Shown here piece by piece: positions 33,001-44,439 of a stretch of DNA of 64,000 nt; within the stretch, counting starts at the first letter, position 1; the number at the start of each line of letters is the position of its first letter. The notes under the pieces are model-generated. The model was given only the letters and a program-made list of their open reading frames with translations. It ran no database searches and was not told the origin of the DNA. The stretch is from the NCBI RefSeq assembly GCF_918797505.1, contig NC_092801.1, positions 12,214,001 to 12,278,000 of the forward strand, given 5' to 3'. The DNA is from Bemisia tabaci. Lineage: Eukaryota; Arthropoda; Insecta; Hemiptera; Aleyrodidae. The position numbers were made by a program, and so were the translations under genes.

Positions 33001-33224
33001 GGTCAAATTTTCGATTTTTTTTTTTTTATGATGAATTCCGTATCAGGAGGGTATTTACTTACTATTGAGAAAAAGAAAATCCTCAAAAACAATTTTTATC
33101 CCGCTTCAGCGACCCCGCAAAAATTTGCCGTCGCAGGATCACGCGAAGTTCATTTTGCAATTGGGACTTATACTATGGTTCCCTATTGCGTAATGCGAAA
33201 CTCGGATTTCCCATTTTGCAATTC

Positions 33225-33967
33225 GGAACTATAGGCAGGACGGCAAAATGCTTTCTCGGCATTCTCGGCTCCTGTTCGACCGATCTTGCTGATTTTTGGT
33301 ATCGGGGGGTGTTTTTCGACGGGAAACTCGAAATTCTGGTCAAATTTTGAAGATTCAAAAATCCAAGATGGCGGATGTGGCCTAAAATGCTATCTCGGCT
33401 CCTGTTCGATGGATCTTGCTGATTTTTGGTGTACTGGGGTATTTTTCGACGGGAAACTCGAATTTCTGGTCAAATTTTGAAAATTCAAAAATCCAAGATG
33501 GCGGATGTGGCCTAAAATGCTGTCTCGGCTCCTGTTCGTCGATGGATCTTGCTGATTTGTGGTATCCGGGGGTATTTTTCGACGGGAAACTCGAATTTCT
33601 GGTCAAATTTTGAAAATTCAAAAATCCAAGATGGCGGATGTGGCCTAAAATGCTGTCTCGGCTCCTGTTCGTCGATGGATCTTGCTGATTTGTGGTATCC
33701 GGGGGTATTTTTCGACGGGAAACTCGAATTTCTGGTCAAATTTTGAAAATTCAAAAATCCAAGATGGCGGATGTGGCCTAAAATGCTATCCCGGCTCGTG
33801 CTCCATCTATCGCGGTGAATCTTGGTACCAGGTAGTATTTTTGGATGGGAATCTCGAATTTCTGATCAAATTTTAAAAATTCAAAAATCCAAGATGGCGG
33901 ATGTGGCGTAAAATGCTATCTCGGCTCTTGTTTGATCGATCTTGCTGATTTTTGGTACCAGAAGGTA
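33225..33967 (+). repeat. ~133-bp satellite array, left part
   Basis: Five to six tandem units of 130-133 bp with GACGGGAAACTCGAATTTCT and CCAAGATGGCGGATGTGGCC. Open frames of about 65 codons recur at 33416, 33549 and 33682 only because of the unit period. The array resumes at 39446 after the inserted element. Confidence 0.9.
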
Positions 33968-35039
33968 CCCTAATAGCACACCTAGTTTTAGAGATGTTTT
34001 TAAAACGTGTCAATGACACCAAGCCTTCATTTCTGAAATGTTTCACGTGATAATTTAAAAACCCGAATGAAGTGTCAAACACGAAGCCACTCTGTGTTCA
34101 ACACATTCTCATGTCACCACATTTTATGTGTCTGTGAAACATTTGCAGATTGTGTCACCAAAATGTTTCGAATTCATTTTTTACATATTTCAATGACACA
34201 ATGGGCAAAGGTCTCCGTTGGCAGTGCATTTTTGACACATTTCTAACACATTTGTAAAACAATGAGCCTTTAAACTCAGATTTTCCTCTGATTTTCTGAT
34301 TGTTTATGACACATTTTCGGTATAATCACTACAGTCCATGTAGTGTTAAACACGAGCCTACTCTGTGTGGAGTACATCCGCATGTCACTACTTCTTAACC
34401 GTAAAAAAATTTTCAGACATCTGTTTTAGCAAATGTCGTGGAGGCATTATAGCTATCAAATCAAGTACCTGGGCGGCCTGATTACAGACTATGCCTAAGT
34501 AGAGTATGGAACTATGGGTTCACTCCATCAGTATTAAACTATCAGAGGGATTAGGACGTCCTCATTTTAGAAAAGTATACGCAAAGCATGATGTACGGTT
34601 TCAATATTTTAGATAATCCATAACTTATAAGCTCTTATGGAGATAAATGCGATGCATACCAAGAATTTAAAACTGTTTTTAACTCTGCATAATTAAATAG
34701 CGAAAAAGTAAACCTTGAGACAAAAACATAAACCAAATTTGGTAAAATTGGAAAATGAAACGTCAACGCTCTCTGGTGGGTTCAGTTTGATCTAGGAAAA
34801 TTTTTAGAAAGGTCTGAGAAATGTTTTCAACTCGTGTTCACCAGGTTTTAATGACAATCAAGGCACTGTTTTGTTTAACTGATATATTCCTGACACATCC
34901 CGAGAAAAAATGGATCATTCAAGCTCATTGAAAAATGAACGATCCGGATCATTCAATTTGAATGAGTTTTTCGTCAGCTCATTCAAATTTGAATGATCCA
35001 GATCGTTCACTTGATCATTGAATTTTAATGCGCCCGAAT

Positions 35040-35580
35040 GAGCTTGAATGATCCTGATCATTGAATTTCAATGAGCTTGAATGATCCGGATCATTGGATT
35101 TCAACGAGCTTGAATGATCCGGATCATTGGATTCCAATGAGCTTGAATGATCCGGATCATTGGATTTCAACGAGCTTGAATGATCCGGATCATTGGATTT
35201 CAACGAGCTTGAATGATCCGGATCATTGGATTTCAACGAGCTTGAATGATCCGGATCATTGGATTTCAACGAGCTTGAATGATCCGGATCATTGGATTTC
35301 AACGAGCTTGAATGATCCGGATCATTGGATTTCAACGAGCTTGAATGATCCGGATCATTGGATTTCAACGAGCTTGAATGATCCGGATCATTGGATTCCA
35401 ATGAGCTTGAATGATCGTGATCATTGAATTCCAACGAGTTTGAATGATCCTGATCGTTGAATTTCAACGAGCTTGAATGATCCTGATCGTTGAATTTCAA
35501 CGAGCTTGAATGATCCTGATCGTTGAATCCCAACTAGCTTGAATGATCCTGATCGTTGAATCCCAGCCAGCTTGAATTCT
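35040..35580. repeat. 33-bp tandem array in the foldback arm
   Basis: About sixteen units with the core AATGATCCGGATCATT, a 16-bp perfect palindrome in most units, joined by GGATTTCAACGAGCTTG. The 11-codon periodic ORFs on both strands (118 and 172 codons) result from the unit length being a multiple of three. Confidence 0.95.
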
Positions 35581-37305
35581 CCTGATCGTTGATTTCCAGT
35601 GAGTCAAGGTCTCGGTCTGATGAGAATCTATTATAAAAAGATTGTAAATAGTATAGAAGCAAAAGTACATGGGTATCCATTCTCACTTTGCAGTTTTTTT
35701 TTCAACAGAAAAATGAAGGGGAAAAAACCAAAAAAACATATGATGATAGGAAAAGTTAAGAAAACACAGACTCACCAGAAGTTTATCCAATTCCTCCAGA
35801 AGTAAGCTCATCCTCCGCCCTATTACAGCAACAGTGTGAATGTAGGTACTATAATAAAAGTAGTTTGAAGGTGAACATTTTTGCTACAAACCATCTCCCA
35901 CACGCTGTCAAGAATTCAAACCACACAACAGTCATTGTGGGAGAGGCTCGTAGCTTTGCCGCCGAGTTGCAGAGCTGCTGCGGGGATTCTTTCCATCGAC
36001 AACTGAAAAATTTAACTAAAATGGAACATATTAAATTAACAGCATAACCAGAAAAATGTTGAATTGAAGAATTAACCGCGCGTTTAGAATTGCATAAGCG
36101 ATGTCGCTGTTTTACTCTGATTTAAAAGAAAGAAACAAGCAAAAATTACATTGGGATACAGGGGTATAAAATTGGCTTTGTCTCTGAAATAATTAATTTA
36201 CCTTAGATTGTGCTTTGAAGTGAAATAAGGCAATAGTACTTACAATTTTGTGCTTGCGTGTTTGTTCAAATGAAGCGTTATCGATGGAGAAAATATTGAA
36301 GTAAAATTGTGTCCTCGGAACAAAAAGCAGTGCATTTGATGGCTGGAGCACAACTCACAAGTACAAGGTAAGTTTATACTGATAACTTGTTAAACAGTCC
36401 AGCGAAAAAACAATAAATACATAGAATTTAAAGCAACACAGACGAAAAATCTGAGCGGCGACACGCTAATGATACGCAGGCAGCAAGACTGATCAGACCA
36501 AGTGGCGAATACCGCGACCCCTCGGCCTTTACAGGTTCGGGGGTGGAATTTCCATCTTCCTTGGCTCAACGGTCATCTTCTTTTGTTTTCTTCACGCAGC
36601 AAACGAGTGGTGGGAGGCGGGGAAGTAACGGCGTTGCCACATTGCTGAAATATTTTCCCATCCTCCTGTCTTAAGGATTGCTATGATTATGTCAATTTCT
36701 CGTCTCTTTTTTTTTATATTATCATGTAAGGCTCATTTTTTTTACTGTCATAAGGCTAATCTTAAGAATTTTCAGAAAAGCTAGTGAGAGAGGCCCTACT
36801 TTCCTCGAAAATTGAAATCCTCTGTTCTGTAATTTCTCTTCTATGTCGCTTTAAATTCTATTTATTGTTTTTTCCCTTGACCGTTTAACAAGTTATCAGT
36901 ATGATGTTACCTTATACCTGTGAGTTGTGCTCCAGTCATCAAATGCACTACTTTATGGTCCGAGGACACAATTTTACTTCAATAAAATTCTCTCCATCGA
37001 TGACACTTCATTTGAACAAACACTCAAGCACAAATTTGTAATTACCTACTGCCTTGTATCACTTCAAAGCACAATCTAAGGTAAATTAATTATTTCAGAG
37101 ACAAAGCCAATTTTATACCCCTGTATCCCAATATAATTTTTGCTGGTATCTTTCTTTTAAATCAGAGTAACAGCGACATCGCTCATGCAATTCTAAACGC
37201 GCGGTTTATTCTTCAATTCAACATTTTTTTTGGTTATGCTGTTATTTTTATATGTTTCTTTCTAGTTAAATTCTTCAGTTGTCGATGGAAAGTATCCCTG
37301 CAGCA

Positions 37306-37559
37306 TTGCCGTGCTAAGGAAGAACGCCGGATGAACATCCGAGAGTTGCCAAATTTCCCTTGATAAAGCATGTATTTTTGAAAATATTCATGTATTTTTT
37401 TTTCTAGAAAAGTTCAGATATTTTAGATTAAATTGCGTACAAAATTGTCTAAAAATTTTGGAAAGTAATATTCGCAATTTTCCCAGTAAATTTGGTTTTT
37501 ATCGGAGGAAACTTAGCAACGTCTGAAGGCTAATATGGCGTTCTTTCTTAGCACGGCAG
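37306..37559. mobile_element. 254-bp MITE with 4-bp target duplication, copy 1
   Basis: The ends TTGCCGTGCTAAGGAAGAAC and GTTCTTTCTTAGCACGGCAG are inverted repeats. AGCA flanks both sides (37302-37305, 37560-37563). The opposite arm of the surrounding inverted repeat (about 35969-35990) has the unfilled site with one AGCA. A second copy is at 63108-63360 with AGTG flanks. Four-base targets exclude hAT and mariner; the superfamily is not assigned. Confidence 0.85.
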
Positions 37560-39445
37560 AGCAGCTTTGCAACTCGGTGGCAAAGCTACGAGCCTCTCCC
37601 ATCATGACTGTTTTGTGGTTTGAATTCTTGACAGCATGTGGGAGATAGTTTGTAGCAAAAATATCTACTTTTATTGAAGGTACATTCACACTGTTACTCT
37701 AATAGAGCGGATGATGAGCTTACTTCAAAAGGAATTGGATGAAATTTCTGGCGAGTCAGTGTTTTTGAACTTTTCCCTTATTCCTTCATTTTTCTGTCGA
37801 AGAAAAACTGCGAAGTGAAAATGGCTACCCATGTGCATTTGCGTCTATACTTCTTACAATTTCTTTATAATAGATTCTCATCAGACCGATACTTGAATAT
37901 CCGAATCTGCTGAAGTGATCATATCATTGTGGTAGGTCCCAGAGTTTGACCCGATTGAGTATTTATTAAAGTTACATAGCAAAATTATATTAATGTAGAA
38001 TAGTGGGAGGTAAAAATTATCCAAGTGACCCAATCAGACGCTGGCATAGTAGTGGCTTATTCAACTTTAATAATCTGGATCGTTGACCTAATAAGCTTGA
38101 ATGAGCTAGCATGTTGGGCCGTTCAATTTTAATGCTCTTAATGATTCAGCTACGATAAGCCTGATCATTGGCCCAATGAGTTTGAATAAGCCGATTAATT
38201 GAATCATTCAAATTGAATGATCCTGATCATACAAGTTGAACGATCCAACAAGTCGGCACATTCAAATTGAACGATCCAACCAGTTGGCAGATTCAAGTTG
38301 AATGATCCAATGGGCCAGCGTATTCAAGCGCATTGGGTCAAAGATCCGGATCGTTCGACTTGAACGATCCGGATCATTCAAGTTGAATGATCCAACGAGT
38401 CAGCGCATTCAAGCTCATTCGGGATCATTGATGCTCATTGAAGAATCATTCAAACTCATTCAGGATCATTGAAAATCGAACGATCCTGAATGAGCTTGAA
38501 TGATCCATTTTTTCTCGGGATTTCTGAAATAAATTTCCTTACCCTTATGCGTTTAAATTAATTTTATGACATACGATCGCCGCGGATCAATTAAATGAGA
38601 GTGATACGAGTGTTTCAACTCGAGACTCGAGAGCAATGAGGGAAATCCGCACACGAAAATCTGAAGGCGTTTCAAATACCATTCCGTCACGTTTCATACA
38701 TAGATTCAACGTATAGGTGTACCTTATCAGATTAAAAATACGAAATAAATGTCAGTTGTTTGAGTTGTTTCTGGAACATGTTTTTGAAGGATCTTGGAAA
38801 CGTTGCTAAATTGTGTCAGAAACATGTCAGGTTTATTTCTCAGAAACTTCGAACTTCCAAGAATTTCTGCAGCAACGTTTTAAATATGTGTTAGAAATGT
38901 TTCCAAAATATTTAGTTGATCTTCTTTCACAACATATCGTACACAAATCTAATATGAATCTGTGCCTGGGTCGTTAAAAAAAATTGACACAATTACAAAT
39001 TTTTTCCGATAGATGTCAATAAAGGTTCATTGATTTTTATATAAATTGTGGCAAAAATGTTCCGTAAATATGTTTCAATCATAGGCTTAGCTGTGGCAAT
39101 GGTTTTGAAATGTTTTTGAAATCTTTCTGATATAGTTTATTGAACGGACTGCAATATATTGACAACTTATAGCTGACACAATTCTTACACATTTTTCGGG
39201 TGGGTTATTTATGCCTTTTTGAAATAAGTTTGAAACGTTTCCAACTTTTTTTTAAAAAAGTTTGAATGACCGCAATTAGAAACATTCTCGATTTGTTTTC
39301 AATACGTTTCAAAGACACGGCCAACTTGCCCATTGCATGTATTTGTTTTGAAAATTTGTTGGAAACATATGTCAATGACTGATCCGAGATTGACATAATT
39401 TGAAACATTTTAAAAACATTCCATTGTGTAACTGTGCTATTAGGG

Positions 39446-39560
39446 ATTTTGGACGGGAAACTCGAATTTCTGGTCAAATTTTGAAAATTCGAAAATCCAA
39501 GATGACGGATGTGGCCTAAAATGCTATCTCGGGCTGCACGACCTATCGTGGTGAATCTTG
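39446..39560 (+). repeat. ~133-bp satellite array, right part
   Basis: Continues the unit broken at 33967 (GGACGGGAAACTCGAATTTC, AAGATGACGGATGTGGCC). Confidence 0.85.
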
Positions 39561-39844
39561 GTTGTATAGGGGGTATTTTTGGTCGGGAAACTCAAATTCC
39601 TAGCCGAGTTTCGAAAAATTGAAATTTTTCCAAATTTTGACATTGAGTTTGTTCAGTGATTTTTGATTTTTGCGTTTTTTGAAGTATTTACTACGCATAA
39701 GCCACAATAATTTTCTCCGATATTTTTCACATTTCAATCCACGAAAAACAAGTTTGAGGTTGCGTCTTCTGAGCTCCCATTTAAACGTGTGTCCGAGGAA
39801 TGAAAGATCCCCCAGGGGATACTTACTCAAGTAAGGTCATTTTC
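39561..39844. other. Divergent satellite-like and unassigned DNA
   Basis: Starts with a degraded satellite unit (TATTTTTGGTCGGGAAACTC) and continues into sequence without gene features. Confidence 0.4.
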
Positions 39845-40145
39845 GGCTACATCCACCATCTTGGATTTTCGAATTTTCAAAATTCGATCAGAAATTCGAG
39901 TTTCCCATCCAAAAATACTACCTGGTACCAAGATTCACCGCGATAGATGGAGCACGAGCCGGGATAGCATTTTAGGCCACATCCGCCATCTTGGATTTTT
40001 GAATTTTCAAAATTTGACAAAAAATTCGAGTTTTCCGTCCAAAAATACCCCCTGATCCCGAAAATCAGCATGATCGATCGAACAGGAGCCGAGATAGCAT
40101 TTTAGGCCACATCCTTAATCTTGGATTTTCGAATTTTCAAAATTT
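39845..40145 (-). repeat. Inverted satellite units
   Basis: Two to three units of the same ~133-bp satellite in the opposite orientation (GGCCACATCCGCCATCTTGG), so the array changes direction within 39560-39850. Confidence 0.85.
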
Positions 40146-40440
40146 CACGATTCACGGGTTTGTTGACCTATTCAAGGGTTTATCGATCAATTCACGGATT
40201 TTTCGAACGAATCACAGGGTTGTCAATCGATTCACGGATTTGCGGATCGATTCGCAGGTTTTTGATCGATTCACGGTCGTCAATCGAATCAGTGCCGATC
40301 AAATCACGTCAATCGGTTCACGTTCTAACTTTTCGATCGATTCATGTCGGTCATGTTGGAATCATGACACCGGTTTTTCAATAATTTATCGATCGAGTCG
40401 GTGTCATGCTTTCATTTTTTGATCGATTCATGTCGATCAA
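40146..40440. repeat. Minisatellite with ATCGATTCACGG core
   Basis: About a dozen irregular units near 20-22 bp with GATCGATTCACGGNTTT. CGATCGA palindromic steps recur. Confidence 0.75.
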
Positions 40441-40684
40441 ATCTATAAACCCTCCCGTCCAAATTGCATGTTAATATTTGCCACCATTCTCGAAATATTA
40501 GCAAGTCGGTAGGTATCCATATTTTTGGCACACCCTGTTTTTTGTAGAATATCTTTCCGCAGGGACAATGCACCTCCCCCCTTCCTCGTATGATGGAAGG
40601 AAGGGGTTGTTTTCTCTGTTGGGGTTAACCCTCCAGTGTGTGATAGTGACATCATAGGATACGCATGCGACTTAGGAAACAGTG

Positions 40685-41245
40685 AACAGTTTTCCGATCT
40701 TCGATAGTGTAAAAGAATCGTATCGGGCTGGGGTGGATTGGAGGAGGGTAATTTTCCGAAAATATTTTCCAGCGTAGGACTTAGAAAATTTTTTAATATC
40801 CCGAATCAGACCCTCCTCTCCAGTCACCGATACCAGCCCCATCCTGGAGGCTATGGTCTATTGATCCCGCGAAAATTTTACAAGTTTTCGATTCATCAAA
40901 CTGAAATTGCAATATACAATCCCAGTTGCTTATTCCAAAACACAAGGTTCGGATCCACATCTCCAAGCGCACACCACTAAAAATTGAAATTCCCGGATCA
41001 GACGCTACTCTGCAGTCACTGATACCAGTCCCATCCTGGAGGATATGGTCTATGCGACTTAGGTAAAAGTTGGATTTTCTCGAAAACTAAAAGTCGTATC
41101 AAAATTCGGTCTGTACAGTTTTCCGATCTTCGATAGTGTAAAAGAATCGCATCGGTCCGCTACGGATAGGAGGAGGGTAATTTTCCGAAAATTTTTTAAT
41201 TTCCCGAATCAGACCCTAATCTCCCGTCTCCGATACTAGACCCAT
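40685..41245 (-). repeat. Third copy of the dispersed repeat family
   Basis: Shares GGAGGAGGGTAATTTTCCGA and the CCGATACCAG blocks with 13900-14660 and 28340-29600. Two modules are present. Confidence 0.7.
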
Positions 41246-41398
41246 ACTGATAGTGTACCATTGGCCACTGTGAAGGCTTTCTGTTGTGTTCTTCTATTGT
41301 ATTTTTATTTTTTTGATTAAATTATTTTGCATCAGATATTTCTTTGTTTTATCTTGACTTGTAACTTCTTTTTCTGGACAGATTTACCCTAAATTGGT

Positions 41399-41590
41399 TT
41401 AACCTAATGAAACGTCGTAAACGACGAAGTCCTCTTCTATTCGGCATTTCTGAAACAGGAAACTAAGCAACTCAGAAACTTTTTCGGTGATTATATCCTT
41501 CATAATCTGAGGCAAATTCAAAGAAAGTTCAAGGGCATTTAAGTTCTCTTTTAAAAAGATATAGGTAACATTTTCTCCTTGAAACTCCAA
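41399..41590 (-). CDS. Putative terminal exon of unknown gene, copy A
   Basis: An acceptor-like CTCCTCACAATTAG precedes a 63-codon frame ending in a stop at 41399. The peptide includes IFLKENLNALELSLNLPQIM and FLFQKCRIEEDFVVYDVSLG. It is helical and normal in composition. Copy B (57430-57620) lacks one A in a homopolymer, and the same reading there stops early, so only this copy keeps the frame. No family recognised. Confidence 0.35.
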   Translation of the reverse strand: MEFQGENVTYIFLKENLNALELSLNLPQIMKDIITEKVSELLSFLFQKCRIEEDFVVYDVSLG

Positions 41591-41645
41591 CTAATTGTGA
41601 GGAGCATTGAATTATCATTTATGAGGCCTCCAATACAATCCCCCT

Positions 41646-41810
41646 CAGTGGCGTGGCGTGCTTTGCGATTTATCGATTTTTATGCCATTTAAACCTATGG
41701 TAAAGAATCGATTATTAAGGCGTTCGCTGCGAACACCCTGTTTATCGATCCTTTTCCATAGGTTTAAATGGCATAACAATCGATAAATCGCAAAGCACGC
41801 CACGCCACTG
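41646..41810. mobile_element. 165-bp hAT MITE, CAGTGGCG ends
   Basis: Ends CAGTGGCGTGGCGTGCTTTG and complement are perfect inverted repeats. The 8-bp target ATCCCCCT is duplicated exactly (41638-41645, 41811-41818). The related older copy is at 11894-12049. Confidence 0.92.
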
Positions 41811-41876
41811 ATCCCCCTAGATGCATTTAACATCAGTCTGAACCAGAGTTTTCAATACTACCGGGCCGAGGAAAGA

Positions 41877-42225
41877 CGCTGTGTTCCAAGTAGCAGTGAT
41901 CGCGATAAATAGCGATTTTATCGGTTGATTATCGCGATTATATCGGTGGCAATTTATCGCAATATTATCGAATAAAAAATTGCGATTTATGGCGATTAAA
42001 TCGCTATGCATCGCAATTTTATGTTCAATAAAATCGCGATCAATTTTCGTCGATAAAATCGAGATTTAATCGCCATATATCGCGATTTTTGTCGGGCGAT
42101 AAAATCGCGATTTTATTGCAGCAAGTTCGAGGATATTCGCTCGGATGTTAATGATCTTAGCAATTTTATCGCCGACAAAATCGCAACAAATCGCGATTTT
42201 TCCGTTGAAAAATGCTACTTAGGAG
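41877..42225. repeat. AT-rich TCGCGATTTT repeat bounded by AAGTAGCA ends
   Basis: Dense ATCGCGAT and TCGCGATTTTAT words between CCAAGTAGCAGTG and TGCTACTTAGG, which are partly complementary. The same block is at 58170-58510 in the partner segment. Probably an old hairpin element present before the duplication. Confidence 0.55.
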
Positions 42226-43221
42226 TGAGTCTTGAGCCATTGACATTGACAATTTTCCTTAAATATATCATAATTCCCGGGAAAATTGGAGCTCATTTTT
42301 CTCCCAATTATTCAGAAATTTTTGCTCGTATGTAGATCTGAACCGTCTGAAAATTTTAAGGAAGAATATTCACGACTAGGTATCTCTTTGTCCTCAAAAA
42401 TAAATATTTTCTGAGAGGAAATTCGGCAACATTCATACGGCATTCTCCCTTAGCACGACAGAATAGAACACCTCGGAGAACCACGTATCTCGGTTTGCGA
42501 CGTTGCAAGCCTCCCCTCCTCTTCATTTTTTAGATGGAAAACCACTCTAAAGCAATTTTCAAAAACGTTTGTGATTTTCCTGCTCTGTGAGAAGGAAATT
42601 CTGCGAAAATTTCGAGGAATATTGTGGATTTGTGCTGCCTTTAAAAAATAAAATATACATATGATCGAAGATTTTGGAACGCTGCTAACCGAGATGCGTG
42701 GTCGTGGATATTTACCGTCGACCTGCTCTCACAGGTAACGAAATCTCTTGAACTGGAAAAAATCGCCTCCAATGATGACTGATACAACTATTCGGCCTCC
42801 GCGGCCATGCTAGGAAGTATCCTTTCTCGATGAAGGCGTTTTTATTGCATCGTCACTCTTCATCACACCATCATCTCTCAGCAACCGCATTATTTCTCGC
42901 CAACACTGTTGATTGGGATTTTTTATCATGCAACTATTTGGCCTCTTAGGCTATAGACCGTCTTCGAGCATGCCTCTTGTGAGGAAAAGGCGTCAATAAA
43001 AAAGAGCGCATTTTATTCGAAAAGAGACGTGAGATGCCAAATCACCAAAAGCCGCCTTTTTGTCTAAAAACTAAATTCTGAAGAATGATTTTCTATCCAA
43101 AGAGGCGCTTGTAGCCTCCCTATAATGCCTTTAATCCTCTTCCCTGTTTTCCCGCCCTAAATTTGCTAATTTTACGAATTTCAATCTTAATTCTGGCGTC
43201 CCAATTCACCGTAATTGTAAT

Positions 43222-44300
43222 CTTCCGTCGCATTCCTAAGGCGCAATAATACAACTATTTGAACTCTCCGGAATGCGTGAGGTATCACGCTACATTTGAA
43301 GGCTTTTTCTAAACAGCCGAGTTCCGCTATCCGGATTATCGTTTTGCATAGTTCATATTCGTTTATTTTTTCCGTACCACTTGTTTATTTTTAATCCTCG
43401 TATAAAAACCACCCATTTGCCATAGAGAAAAAAAAGACGGTGTTTGCATTTCGGGCATCTTGGAATTTTTGGATGATTTGACGACGTAGGTCGGTACAGC
43501 GCGGTACAGCGTGAAGGGGACTTCGCTGTACCGACCTACGTCATCAAATCATCAAAAAATTCCAAGATGCCCGAAATGCAAACAACTCCTTTTTTTTCTC
43601 TATGCCCATTTGCTAAATACAATTCCAGCTAGAGCGCACTTCAGCTATGCATTCACTACTGCAAAAGTGTCAAAGGAAATCGACAAGCCCAGCGTGCATG
43701 GATACTATTTCGATTGTAATCTTCCGTCGCATTTCTAAGGCGCAATGATACAACTATTTGAACTCTCCGGAATGCGTGAGGTATCACGGCGCATTTGAAG
43801 GCGTTTTCAAAACAGCCAATTCCGCTATCCGGATTATTGTTTTGCAAAGTTCCTATTATTATGTTTCATTTCCTACCATTTGTTTGTTTTCAATCCTCCT
43901 TTCAAAACTACTCATTTGCTGAATACAATTCTGGCTGGACCGCATTTTAGCTATGCATTCACCACTAAAAAAATGTCAAAGGAAATCGACAAAGCGAGCG
44001 TTTGTAATCTTCCGTCGCATTTGTAAGGCGCAATGATACAACTATTTGAACTCTCCGGAATGCGTGAGGTATCACGCCGCATTTGAAGGCGTTTTCAAAA
44101 CAGCCAAGTTCCGCTATCCGGATTAATGTTTTGCAAAGTTCCTATTATTATATTTCATTTCCTACCATTTCTTTATTTTTAATCCTCGTATACAATTCAC
44201 CCATTTGCTAAATACAATTCCAGCTGGAGCGCATTTCCGCTATGCATTCACCACTGCAAAAGTGTCAAAGGAAATCGACAAGCCCAGCGTGCATGGAGGC
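43222..44300. repeat. ~300-bp tandem repeat array, copy A
   Basis: Three to four units with TGTAATCTTCCGTCGCATTT, AACTCTCCGGAATGCGTGAG and TTCCGCTATCCGGATTA. Unit starts are near 43210, 43713 and 44004, one spacing enlarged by the MITE at 43421. Partner array at 59490-60410. Confidence 0.85.
43421..43604. mobile_element. 184-bp palindromic MITE with 9-bp target duplication
   Basis: Ends CATAGAGAAAAAAAAG and complement. Arms pair almost to the centre (TCGGTACAGCG). CCCATTTGC is duplicated on both sides (43412-43420, 43605-43613), and the other units of the array have it once. A 9-bp target fits Mutator-type elements. Confidence 0.8.
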
Positions 44301-44439
44301 TATTCAAATTATTATTCAAGAAGGTCCCGAGGTTAAAGGAGAGGAAAGGGGTCAGAGGATTAACAAAGGAAGGGGTTGGGAACAATATGAGAATTTCGGA
44401 AATCACGCGGACAGCAATATCATGTAATCCCGGTTGGTC

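Larger units (their letters stand above)
34898..38520. mobile_element. Foldback-like element nested in 33968-39445
   Basis: Ends TCCCGAGAAAAAATGGATCA and its complement are perfect. Long arms, about 34898-36410 and 36880-38520, are inverted repeats. The left arm carries the 33-bp array at 35040-35580 and the right arm a shorter related set (38080-38500). Further inside, 35600-36410 and 36880-37900 pair imperfectly, so the whole unit would fold into one large hairpin with a ~470-bp loop. Tandem repeats in long inverted arms are the hallmark of Foldback elements. No transposase seen. Confidence 0.8.
33968..39445. mobile_element. 5.5-kb DNA element with CCCTAATAGCACA ends
   Basis: Left end CCCTAATAGCACA (33968-33980) and right end TGTGCTATTAGGG (39433-39445) are perfect complements. 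Similarity continues inward (ATGTTTTTAAAA blocks) for about 50 bp. The satellite repeat is interrupted exactly at these borders: GGTA lies on the left and ATTTTGGACGGG on the right, where array units read GGTATTTTTGGACGGG. Any target duplication is therefore at most one or two bases. The outer 0.9 kb on each side is AT-rich with degenerate TTTGAAAC/GTGTCA words. No transposase found. Confidence 0.8.
41248..44300. repeat. Duplicated segment A3 (partner at 57279-60410)
   Basis: Begins TGATAGTGTACCATTGGCCA in both copies and is collinear to the ~300-bp tandem array. A3 carries the MITEs at 41646-41810 and 43421-43604, which the partner lacks. The partner carries the TTAA MITE at 57674-58112. Confidence 0.88.

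Noticed and set aside
33416..33876. Series of ~65-codon ORFs with Gly/Cys-rich ends
   Set aside because: Each is one satellite unit read through; spacing equals the 133-bp period.
35015..35533. 172-codon Asp/His/Ser repeat ORF and its 118-codon plus-strand partner
   Set aside because: Produced by a 33-bp tandem repeat whose period is a multiple of three; open in both directions.
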